Assembly: GCA_023413185.1 (NCBI GenBank)
Contig: JAEZQD010000140.1
Coordinates: 1-23,754 of the forward strand
Direction: 5' to 3'
DNA: 23,754 bases
DNA from: Bacillota bacterium
GTDB taxonomy: Bacteria; Bacillota; Clostridia; Oscillospirales; Ruminococcaceae
In this document: one piece after another, positions 1-5,843 of the stretch
Position numbering within the stretch: position 1 is the stretch's first letter
How the letters are laid out: the number at the start of each line of letters is the position of its first letter
Notes under the pieces: generated by a model
Database searches by the model: none
What the model was told of the DNA's origin: nothing
Seen by the model: the letters and a program-made list of their open reading frames with translations, nothing else
Program-made: the position numbers and the translations under genes

Positions 1-329
1 CCGCACTCGGTCAGATTATCTTTTTGCAGAACCTCGGCAACATGAGCACCTACAATGCGCATGAAAATGTCGGCATGTTCTCGGCTGCCGCTCTGCTCAT
101 CGGCGGAGCCTCGGTTTCTAAGGCTACCGTCGGTCAGGCTTTGATGGGAACAGTTTTGTTCCACCTATTGTTCAATGTATCCCCCGTTGCGGGCAAGAAC
201 ATCTTTGGCAGTGCTGAGCTTGGCGAATACTTCCGTGTGTTCATCGCATATGGCATTATCGCCGTCACCCTTGCGCTGTATGCATGGAAAAAGCTGATGC
301 AGGCAAAGGACAAGAATAAATTGATGTAA
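1..329 (+). CDS. ABC transporter permease, simple-sugar type (3' end only)
   Basis: The reading frame is open from the window edge, so the start lies outside; about 109 C-terminal residues are visible. The visible part is hydrophobic, with membrane segments around the stretches ALLIGGASV, TVLFHLLF and FIAYGIIAVTLALYAW, and ends in a lysine-rich cytoplasmic tail. Motifs such as NVGMFSAAALLIGGASV and GEYFRVFIAYG resemble the C-terminus of permeases of the RbsC/YtfT class (BPD_transp_2), which carry sugars or nucleosides with a periplasmic-type binding protein and an ATPase. Those partners would be encoded upstream, outside the window. The substrate cannot be told from this fragment. An intrinsic terminator follows 20 bases after the stop, so it is the last gene of its operon. 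Confidence 0.68.
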   Translation, partial: ALGQIIFLQNLGNMSTYNAHENVGMFSAAALLIGGASVSKATVGQALMGTVLFHLLFNVSPVAGKNIFGSAELGEYFRVFIAYGIIAVTLALYAWKKLMQAKDKNKLM

Positions 330-348
330 TGCTCCCCAGTAATACACA

Positions 349-382
349 AAGCCGACGTCGTCAGGATGTCGGCTTTTCTTTT
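349..382 (+). terminator. Intrinsic terminator of the sugar permease operon
   Basis: An 8-bp perfect stem, AAGCCGAC paired with GTCGGCTT, has an 11-nt loop and is followed by TTCTTTT. It begins 20 bases after the permease stop codon. Confidence 0.85.
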
Positions 383-401
383 GCCCCCTTTATACGGACA
401 A

Positions 402-430
402 ACAAATTCCCCTGTCATAGGACATATACT
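402..430 (+). promoter_or_regulatory. Candidate sigma-E-type promoter for sigK
   Basis: The -10-like sequence CATATACT (423-430) matches the sporulation sigma-E consensus CATACAnT at all but one fixed position. A weak -35-like AAATT (404-408) lies 14 bases upstream. In Bacillus subtilis sigK is transcribed by sigma-E, so the position is sensible. If used, transcription would start at about 437, inside the left arm of the hairpin element. This is a motif match by eye only. Confidence 0.3.
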
Positions 431-432
431 GT

Positions 433-536
433 TATAGCTAATAAACTCAAATAATGTCCGAACAAAATCAAGCGAAGGCTTGCGTTTATGGCTTTCACGA
501 AGATTTTTTCGTAGACATTTAAGTTTATTAGCTATA
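433..536. repeat. MITE-like 104-bp imperfect palindrome upstream of sigK
   Basis: The outer 15 bp are perfect inverted repeats: TATAGCTAATAAACT at 433-447 pairs with its complement at 522-536. The pairing continues inward with small bulges: ATGTC (454-458) with GACAT (514-518), then CGAACAAAATC (459-469) with GATTTTTTCG (502-511). Most of the element can fold into one long hairpin. The ends read TA-TAGC and GCTA-TA, compatible with a TA target duplication as made by IS630/mariner-type transposases. It has no coding capacity and ends 37 bases before the sigK start. A non-autonomous mobile element is the best reading; a purely regulatory structure is the alternative. Confidence 0.65.
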
Positions 537-573
537 CTACGCGCAAAGAACAATAATGACAGGGTGTGACGCA

Positions 574-1260
574 ATGTATCTGGCGCTGCTGCAGTTTGCC
601 TTGGAAAACCTGTGGTTTTTGGCTCTACATATCTCCTCGGGTGGGTCGTTCCCAAAGCCCCTTTCGGCAAAGGATGAACGGGAATGCCTTGAACTCATCC
701 GAGAGGGCAATGTTGCTGCGCGCAATAAGCTGATTGAGCACAACCTGCGCTTGGTTGCCCACATCATTAAGAAATACTACTCCAACCAAAAGGATCAGGA
801 TGATCTGATCTCAATCGGGACCATCGGGCTGATTAAGGCGGTCTCTACCTTTGACTGCGACAAGGGTACCCGTTTTGCCACCTACGCAGCGCGGTGTATT
901 GAAAACGAGATTTTGATGCATTTTCGCAACCAGAAAAAAAGCGCGCAGGACATTTATATCAGCGACCCCATCGACACAGATAAGGAAGGTAACACACTAT
1001 CTCTGATGGATATCGTCGCCGATGAAGAGTGCATCTTTGAAAACATTGACCTAAAGCTAAAGGCGGAAAAACTGCACAAGCTGATTAACAAACACCTGGA
1101 CACTCGAGAGAAAACCATCATCTGCCTGCGTTACGGAATAAACGGCGATGCCCCGCTTACGCAACGAGAGGTTGCCACGCGGCTTAATATTTCGCGTTCG
1201 TATGTATCGCGTATCGAAAAAAAGGCGTTGCAGGTTCTGCGCAGACGGTTTGACGGGTAA
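574..1260 (+). CDS. sigK: RNA polymerase sporulation sigma factor SigK
   Basis: A sigma-70 family protein of 228 residues. A hydrophobic N-terminal pro-sequence (MYLALLQFALENLWFLALHI) precedes FPKPLS. Region 2 spans about residues 50-122 (IEHNLRLVAHI, LISIGTIGLIK, GTRFATYAARCIENEI). Region 4 spans about 176-226, ending in an HTH (LTQREVATRLNISRSYVSRIEKKAL). SigK runs late transcription in the mother cell during sporulation; the pro-form is membrane-bound until cut by the SpoIVFB protease. I prefer the ATG at 574 because AGGGTG lies 7 bases upstream and the N-terminus then aligns with known pro-SigK; an in-frame ATG at 556 has a poorer site. The gene is continuous, with no skin-type insertion. 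It converges with znuB across a shared terminator. Confidence 0.93.
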   Translation: MYLALLQFALENLWFLALHISSGGSFPKPLSAKDERECLELIREGNVAARNKLIEHNLRLVAHIIKKYYSNQKDQDDLISIGTIGLIKAVSTFDCDKGTRFATYAARCIENEILMHFRNQKKSAQDIYISDPIDTDKEGNTLSLMDIVADEECIFENIDLKLKAEKLHKLINKHLDTREKTIICLRYGINGDAPLTQREVATRLNISRSYVSRIEKKALQVLRRRFDG

Positions 1261-1269
1261 CGGCTTATA

Positions 1270-1316
1270 AAAAAAGCAGCGGCGCTTCACCTGCCGATGA
1301 AGCGCCGCTGCTTTTA
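1270..1316. terminator. Bidirectional terminator between sigK and znuB
   Basis: A perfect 14-bp stem, GCAGCGGCGCTTCA (1276-1289) with TGAAGCGCCGCTGC (1298-1311), has an 8-nt loop. It is flanked by an A-run on the left and TTTT on the right, so it can stop transcription from both convergent genes. Confidence 0.92.
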
Positions 1317-1335
1317 CTGCCCTTATACTGCCTTA

Positions 1336-2157
1336 TTACCTTGCACGCGCCGTCACAAAAAAGAGCGCGAGCTTTTTAACGATTAGAATGATTAATAGTG
1401 ACAGGATACCGACGAGCACGATGGTTCCGCCGGGCTTTAACCGTGCGTAGTAGGATAAAAACAGCCCCGCTACGGTGAAAAACTCAGCAAACGCCACGCC
1501 GTACCACAATGTTTGCTTATAGCTTTTGCCAAGCTGCATGGCACACGCAATCGGAACCACCATCAGCGATGAGATAATCAGTGCGCCCACCGTACGAGCG
1601 GCTACCGAAACAGTTACCGCCGTAAGGATGGTAAAGATAAAGTTAACAACCTTTATGGGAACCCCGGCAAGTCGCGCCGCACGCTCATCAAACGCGATGT
1701 AAAACAGCTCCTTGTACAAAACGATAAACGCAACAAGCACCGCAAGACTGATACCCGCGACAAGCAGCAGCTCAAAATCGCTGATTGCCACTATACTGCC
1801 AAATAAAAAGCTGTGAAAGCCCGCCGCGTTATCGACAAAACCGGATAATACGCCTGCAAGACCGATACCCGCGCTCATGATAATGGCAATGGACATCTCG
1901 GAGTAACGCGGCATCTTTTTTCGGATAAGCTCAATGCCAAGAGCAGCCGCAATACAGGTAATAACCGCGCCCAGCACAGGGTTGATACCCATAACAAGAC
2001 CGCCCGCCACCCCCGCCAGCGACCCGTGCGAGAGAGCGTCGCCGATCATTGACAGGCGTTTGAGCACAACGATCAGCCCGATACAAGGAACAATACCGGC
2101 AATGAGGATGCCGACCAAAAACGCTCTGCGCATAAACTCGTACTCAAATATCTCCAT
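1336..2157 (-). CDS. znuB: Zinc/manganese ABC transporter permease ZnuB
   Basis: An integral membrane permease of 273 residues in the ABC-3 family (ZnuB/MntB/TroC). About eight hydrophobic segments are visible, beginning AFLVGILIAGIVPCIGLIVVL. Family motifs include GDALSHGSLAGVA near the N-terminus, DERAARLAGVP in the middle (probable contact with the ATPase) and ARTVGALIISSLMVVPIA. It forms the membrane channel that receives metal from ZnuA, driven by ZnuC. The ATG at 2157 is chosen because GGGAGG precedes it; the frame is open further upstream but that stretch overlaps znuC and is not permease-like. The start overlaps the znuC stop by 14 bases, suggesting translational coupling. Zinc is the most likely substrate given the His-rich ZnuA; manganese cannot be excluded. 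Confidence 0.9.
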   Translation of the reverse strand: MEIFEYEFMRRAFLVGILIAGIVPCIGLIVVLKRLSMIGDALSHGSLAGVAGGLVMGINPVLGAVITCIAAALGIELIRKKMPRYSEMSIAIIMSAGIGLAGVLSGFVDNAAGFHSFLFGSIVAISDFELLLVAGISLAVLVAFIVLYKELFYIAFDERAARLAGVPIKVVNFIFTILTAVTVSVAARTVGALIISSLMVVPIACAMQLGKSYKQTLWYGVAFAEFFTVAGLFLSYYARLKPGGTIVLVGILSLLIILIVKKLALFFVTARAR

Positions 2158-2920
2158 GCGTTGTGTCCTCCCTGCCTGCTGTCGTATTGGTGGGGCACTG
2201 CGGATGCGAGTGCTTGTGTGACAGTTCGTGGGTAAGCTGCTCTCTGTCAAGCTCAACCATCGTTCCGTGCTCTAGGCACAGCGTACGGGTAACATAGCAG
2301 GACGCGCGCGCAACGTCGTGGGTAACCATTACAACCGTTAATCCCGTCTCGCGGTTGAGCGTTGCAAGCAACTGGTACAGAGACTGGCTTGACGCGGCAT
2401 CGACCCCTGTGGTCGGCTCATCAAGCAACATGCAGTCAGGTTGTCCCACCAGGACACGAGCGAGCATCACGCGCTGCTGCTGCCCGCCTGAAAGGTTGCC
2501 GATGAGCTCGTGCGCCTTGTCCCGCATTCCTACCTGCTCCAGCGCCGCCAGCGCAAGACCGCGATGCTCCTTCTTTGCCTTTGCTCTGCGCAAAAAACCG
2601 ACCCGCGCATACAGATTGGCGCTGACGACCTCGAGTACGCTGGCGGGAAAGCCCTCGGCAGCAGCCGCAGCATTTTGTGGCACATAGCCTATTTTAGTCC
2701 AGTCGCGCAGCTGCCCAACCTCCTGCCCCAGAACGCGGACGCTTCCCTGCTGCGGGACCAGTTCGCCCAGCAGCAAGCGCAGAAGTGTGCTTTTTCCTGT
2801 GCCGTTGGACCCGATAATCGCCACAAAGTCGCCCTTGTTTACCCGAAAACTCACGCTATGCAGTATGGGTTCTCCTGTATAGGCGAAGGTTAGTTTGTCG
2901 GCCTCTATGATGTTGTTCAT
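2144..2920 (-). CDS. znuC: Zinc/manganese ABC transporter ATP-binding protein ZnuC
   Basis: A 258-residue ABC ATPase with the full motif set: Walker A GSNGTGKST (37-45), signature LSGGQQQR, Walker B CMLLDEPT, and the H-loop VTHD. It powers metal import with the ZnuB permease. The C-terminal tail is histidine-bearing (LSHKHSHPQC, then THGD), a feature often seen in zinc-transport ATPases. The ATG at 2920 gives the standard N-terminus MNNIIEADKLTF; a TTG 27 bases further up would overlap the AAAGGA ribosome binding site. The gene lies 66 bases after znuA, separated by a 10-bp hairpin. Confidence 0.93.
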   Translation of the reverse strand: MNNIIEADKLTFAYTGEPILHSVSFRVNKGDFVAIIGSNGTGKSTLLRLLLGELVPQQGSVRVLGQEVGQLRDWTKIGYVPQNAAAAAEGFPASVLEVVSANLYARVGFLRRAKAKKEHRGLALAALEQVGMRDKAHELIGNLSGGQQQRVMLARVLVGQPDCMLLDEPTTGVDAASSQSLYQLLATLNRETGLTVVMVTHDVARASCYVTRTLCLEHGTMVELDREQLTHELSHKHSHPQCPTNTTAGREDTTHGDI

Positions 2921-2954
2921 CGTGTGTCTGTGTCCTTTCCTTATCAAGCAAGCA

Positions 2955-2979
2955 AACAGGGCTTTGGTTAAGCCCTGTT
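2955..2979 (-). other. Intercistronic hairpin between znuA and znuC
   Basis: A perfect 10-bp stem, AACAGGGCTT (2955-2964) with AAGCCCTGTT (2970-2979), has a 5-nt loop and begins 7 bases after the znuA stop. On the minus strand it is followed by a broken T-rich tract (TTTGCTTGCTTG). It is therefore a weak terminator or a 3'-end stabiliser and probably not a full stop. Such an element would give more ZnuA than ZnuCB, the usual stoichiometry for a binding protein; that role is inference. Confidence 0.6.
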
Positions 2980-2986
2980 GTTTATT

Positions 2987-3955
2987 CTATTGCAGTCCCT
3001 CGGTCAATGCCCTCAGGTTAGCCCGCATAAAGCCGAGATAGTCGTCTCCCGTTTGGGATTGCTCGGCCGTCAAAACACTGACCGAAACGCCGGTCGCCTT
3101 GGATATGGTCTGTGCAACCTTATCGCTTGCCAGCTCCTCAAAATAGATGGTTTTAACGTTGTTTTGCTTGCAAAACTCGATAATCTCAACCATCCTTGCC
3201 GCATCCGGCTCCGAGTCGGGGGTAAGACCCTCCACCGCCATCTGCGTCAGACCATAGTCCCTGCATAGGTAGGCAAACGCTTGGTGTGATACGACAACGT
3301 TCTTATCTGCAATACTCTGCAGTGCCTTGGTATACTCTGCGTCGAGTATATCCAGCTCCTTAGCAAATCGGTTGTAGTTGTCGTTGTAATACGCAGCATT
3401 GTCCGGGTCTGCCTGAGCAAGGGCGTTTTTAATGTTTTCGGCCTGTTTTTTTGCGTTGCGCAGGCTCAGCCAAATGTGCGGGTCGTAAGATGCTTCGTCT
3501 TCGTCATGGTCATGATCTTCGTCTTCGTCATGCGCTTCTTCGTCATGGTCATGATGATGCTCTGCGGCTATGAGATTCACCCCGACCGAGGTATCGACCA
3601 CAACGAGCTCTTTGCTTTGCAGGGATGACAGCACCTTGTCGACCCAGGTCTCCATTCCGGCGCCGTTGTAGATAAATACATCCGCCTTTTCCAGCCCTAC
3701 AATGTCGGCGGGCTGCGGTTCCCAGCTGTGCGGTTCGCTTCCGTCTGTTATCAGCCTGACCAGCTCGGCACGGTCGCCACCAATCTGAGACGCGAAATCG
3801 TATATGGGGTAAAAGCTTGTGTAAACCAAAAGCTTATCGTTATCGGCATCGTTATTCTTGGCTGCCTGCGCACCGTTTTGCGCCGTACAAGCTGCCAGCA
3901 ACAGTAAGGCTGCCGTCAATACCGCAACCAATACGCGCTTCTTTAAAAACCTCAT
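2987..3955 (-). CDS. znuA: Zinc/manganese ABC transporter substrate-binding lipoprotein ZnuA
   Basis: A 322-residue lipoprotein of the cluster 9 metal-binding family (ZnuA/TroA/AdcA). The signal peptide ends in a lipobox, LLAAC, so the mature protein is anchored outside the membrane. Metal-site motifs are GSEPHSWEPQPAD, DPHIWLSLRNAK and VVSHQAFAYL. Between the first two lies an acidic, histidine-rich loop of about 30 residues with repeated H-D/E-H units (for example HHHDHDEEAHDEDEDHDHDE), typical of zinc-specific rather than manganese-specific members. The ATG at 3955 is preceded by GGAGG at 7-base spacing and starts the signal peptide; upstream in-frame codons belong to the leader. It is the first gene of the operon, probably zinc-repressed through the palindrome at 4070-4086. 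Confidence 0.94.
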   Translation of the reverse strand: MRFLKKRVLVAVLTAALLLLAACTAQNGAQAAKNNDADNDKLLVYTSFYPIYDFASQIGGDRAELVRLITDGSEPHSWEPQPADIVGLEKADVFIYNGAGMETWVDKVLSSLQSKELVVVDTSVGVNLIAAEHHHDHDEEAHDEDEDHDHDEDEASYDPHIWLSLRNAKKQAENIKNALAQADPDNAAYYNDNYNRFAKELDILDAEYTKALQSIADKNVVVSHQAFAYLCRDYGLTQMAVEGLTPDSEPDAARMVEIIEFCKQNNVKTIYFEELASDKVAQTISKATGVSVSVLTAEQSQTGDDYLGFMRANLRALTEGLQ

Positions 3956-4013
3956 AGTTAAACCTCCGCCGCGCCGCACGCGGATACATCGTTTCATATG
4001 ATTAGTAGCATCA

Positions 4014-4052
4014 AGCATCGGCTCTTGACGATAATCAAAGGTTCCGGATGCT
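4014..4052 (-). other. Leader hairpin in the znuA 5' UTR
   Basis: AGCATCGG (4014-4021) can pair with CCGGATGCT (4044-4052) with one bulge, and an inner TTGA/TCAA (4025-4028 with 4035-4038) extends the structure. It lies in the roughly 135-nt leader between the znuA promoter and start codon. No known riboswitch was recognised. Confidence 0.35.
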
Positions 4053-4069
4053 AGGTTGCAGACCATTTG

Positions 4070-4086
4070 TTGCAAATTATTCGCAA
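4070..4086 (-). promoter_or_regulatory. Candidate Zur/Fur-family operator of the znu operon
   Basis: The minus strand reads TTGCGAATAATTTGCAA, a 17-bp near-perfect palindrome with 7 of 8 pairs matching around a central base. The layout is the 7-1-7 type of Fur-family boxes (TGCGAAT-A-ATTTGCA) and resembles the Bacillus Zur box TCGTAATnATTACGA. It sits a few bases downstream of the expected transcription start, where a bound repressor would block transcription. Assignment to Zur rests on position and architecture. Confidence 0.55.
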
Positions 4087-4097
4087 CTGCAATTACA

Positions 4098-4126
4098 ATT
4101 ATAGTGGTGGCTTTGAAAAAAGTCAA
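4098..4126 (-). promoter_or_regulatory. Sigma-A promoter of znuACB
   Basis: On the minus strand the -35 TTGACT (4121-4126) and a perfect -10 TATAAT (4098-4103) are separated by exactly 17 bases. Transcription would start near 4091, just before the candidate Zur operator. The 313 bases between znuA (3955) and the next gene on the plus strand (4269) hold this promoter, the operator and the leader. I saw no convincing promoter for the plus-strand small genes there. Confidence 0.82.
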
Positions 4127-4268
4127 GCAATGTTTGCGGCTTATTCGCTTAATAATCAGTATGACCTTCCAAAATCGTGCTCATACTTTGGATGAACAGG
4201 AATGAACCCGCCATTGCCGGAGCAAAATAATACTGTCCATTGAACATGCATAAACGGAGGGGAAGAAG

Positions 4269-4469
4269 TTGAGTATCAATCCTATGCAAGAACTGCCGCT
4301 GGGGCTTGGCATGGCTTTTGCGAAAAACCCCGAGGCGATGAACCGCTTTTCCGCCATGTCCAAGCAGCAACAGCAGCAGATTATTGAGCACACCAAGGTG
4401 ATAAACTCAAAGCAGGAGATGCAGCAGTACGTCAATTCCCTGGCAGCGCAGCCGCCCGCAGGGCAATGA
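4269..4469 (+). CDS. Small conserved-looking protein of unknown function (66 aa)
   Basis: The start is a TTG with an excellent ribosome binding site (GGAGGGG, 6 bases upstream). The protein is soluble and has no signal peptide. It opens with MSINPMQELPLGLGMAFAKNPEAMNRF, a loop-rich section ending in a helix start, followed by a glutamine-rich helix (SKQQQQQIIEHTKVI) and a second predicted helix (SKQEMQQYVNSL). The tail is QPPAGQ. Coding is supported by the strong SD and by the overlap with the signals of the next gene. The motif F..MS..Q..QII......S..EM recurs in the downstream protein. I cannot assign a function; the helix pattern faintly resembles the C-terminal part of YdeI/OmdA-type proteins, which is only an impression. 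Confidence 0.75.
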   Translation: MSINPMQELPLGLGMAFAKNPEAMNRFSAMSKQQQQQIIEHTKVINSKQEMQQYVNSLAAQPPAGQ

Positions 4470-4479
4470 AGGTGATACC

Positions 4480-4686
4480 ATGATTTATGATGTAATACCA
4501 GGGTTTAAGCAGTATTTTTACTCCCTTTCTCCGCAAATTAGAGAGCAGGTGCTCTCTTCGCGCGTCGAGTTTTCATCCATCGGCGAACTGATGCGGCTGA
4601 CCGAACAGTTTACCGAGGACAATGCGCACCCCTATGCTTTGGGTGAGCCGCTTTCGTTTGAAGCATCGACTGATACCCATTATTAA
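4480..4686 (+). CDS. Small protein of unknown function (68 aa), paired with its upstream neighbour
   Basis: The ATG at 4480 has AAGGTGAT a few bases upstream, and this site touches the stop codon of the preceding gene, so the two are surely cotranscribed. The protein is acidic and soluble. It begins MIYDVIPGFKQYFYSLSPQ, then two predicted helices (IREQVLSS and SIGELMRLTEQF), then an irregular tail ending in THY. The segment FYSLSPQIREQVL...SSIGEL lines up without gaps with FSAMSKQQQQQII...NSKQEM in the upstream protein. Function unknown. A strong terminator follows, closing a two-gene operon. Confidence 0.7.
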   Translation: MIYDVIPGFKQYFYSLSPQIREQVLSSRVEFSSIGELMRLTEQFTEDNAHPYALGEPLSFEASTDTHY

Positions 4687-4704
4687 CGGTGATACCGATA
4701 CGAC

Positions 4705-4739
4705 AAAAGGAGACTGCAGCAAAGAGCAGTCTCCTTTTT
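4705..4739. terminator. Bidirectional terminator between the small-gene pair and kdgK
   Basis: A perfect 9-bp stem, GGAGACTGC (4709-4717) with GCAGTCTCC (4726-4734), has an 8-nt loop. AAAA precedes it and TTTTT follows, so it serves the plus-strand pair and the minus-strand uronate operon. Confidence 0.88.
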
Positions 4740-4762
4740 CACGATTGCGATGAAGTGAGTCG

Positions 4763-5785
4763 TTATCTCTGAACGCGTCCGGTGCCGTCGCCGCCTGCAA
4801 GCGCCGCAACCTCTGCAACCGAAACATGGTTAAAGTCGGTTTCTACCGAGTGCTTCAAGCAGGACGCCGCGGTTGCGAACTCGATGGCATCCTGCGAGGA
4901 GTAGCCCTGAGACAGCGCATAGATCAAGCCGCCGCCAAAGCTGTCGCCGCCGCCTACGCGGTCTACGATGCGAACCGCATAGCTTTTGGAGAAATGGTAC
5001 CCGCTGCCGTCATACAGCATGGCAGCCCAATCGTTGTCGTTTGCCGAGATGCTGGTGCGCAGCGTGATGGCGACATACTTGCAGCCAAACCGCTTATTGA
5101 GCTGGCTTGCAACGCTCTTGTACGCCTCGTGGTTGAGCTTGCCGCCGTCAACATCGGTGCCTTCCGCCTTAATGCCAAACACCTTGTCGGCGTCCTCTTC
5201 GTTTGCTATGCACACATCGACATAGGGCATCAGCTCGCCCATCGTCTTGCCAGCTTGTTCGCTTGTCCACAGGTTTTTGCGGAAGTTCAGGTCGCAACTG
5301 ACGGTAATGCCCTTTTCGCGCGCCTTTTTGCAGGCGGCAAGGCAGATATCCGCAACGTTTTGTCCCAGCGCCGGGGTGATTCCCGTAAAGTGAAACCAGG
5401 TGCATCCGTCAAAGATGGCGTCCCAATCAAAATCCTCCATCGAAGCGGTCGCAATGGCAGAGCCAGCGCGGTCATAGATTACCTTGGAAGGACGCTGACT
5501 TGCCCCTTTTTCAAGATAATAGATGCCGACGCGTGAACCGCCGCGGGTAATTAGGGATGTGTCTACGCCGAATTTGCGCAGGGAATTTACGGCAGCCTGA
5601 CCGATCTCGTGTTTGGGAAGCTTGGTTACAAACGCGGCATCCTGCCCGAAGTTGGAAAGGGACACCGCAACGTTTGCCTCTCCACCACCAAAGGTCGCGC
5701 CCAGCTTATCCACCTGTACAAAGCGGTAATAGCCCTCCGGGGCAAGGCGCAGCATAATCTCGCCAAAGGTAATAAACTTAGCCAT
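4763..5785 (-). CDS. kdgK: 2-keto-3-deoxygluconate kinase (PfkB family)
   Basis: A 340-residue sugar kinase of the ribokinase/PfkB family. The N-terminal FGEIMLRLAPEG and substrate-binding FGGGEANVAVSLSNFG are typical of KDG kinases, as is the C-terminal signature DRVGGGDSFGGG with catalytic Asp281. It phosphorylates 2-keto-3-deoxygluconate to KDPG, the substrate of the aldolase encoded just upstream. The ATG at 5785 has AGGAG about 11 bases upstream. It follows the aldolase gene by 58 bases and is the last gene of the uronate operon, ending 23 bases before a bidirectional terminator. Other PfkB sugar specificities are possible in principle, but the pairing with KDPG aldolase and UxaC makes KDG kinase the strong choice. 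Confidence 0.92.
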   Translation of the reverse strand: MAKFITFGEIMLRLAPEGYYRFVQVDKLGATFGGGEANVAVSLSNFGQDAAFVTKLPKHEIGQAAVNSLRKFGVDTSLITRGGSRVGIYYLEKGASQRPSKVIYDRAGSAIATASMEDFDWDAIFDGCTWFHFTGITPALGQNVADICLAACKKAREKGITVSCDLNFRKNLWTSEQAGKTMGELMPYVDVCIANEEDADKVFGIKAEGTDVDGGKLNHEAYKSVASQLNKRFGCKYVAITLRTSISANDNDWAAMLYDGSGYHFSKSYAVRIVDRVGGGDSFGGGLIYALSQGYSSQDAIEFATAASCLKHSVETDFNHVSVAEVAALAGGDGTGRVQR

Positions 5786-5843
5786 ATCTATGTGTTCTCC
5801 TATTCAATTATTTATAGTTACACGAAGGATAGGTATTCAAATG

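Noticed and set aside
134..670. A 178-codon minus-strand frame across the permease end, terminator and sigK start
   Set aside because: It runs through the terminator and the hairpin repeat, overlaps two real genes, and has no protein-like domain.
4826..5536. A 236-codon open frame on the plus strand
   Set aside because: It is antisense to kdgK, which has complete PfkB motifs. The frame has no recognisable domains or good ribosome binding site and is a by-product of codon bias.
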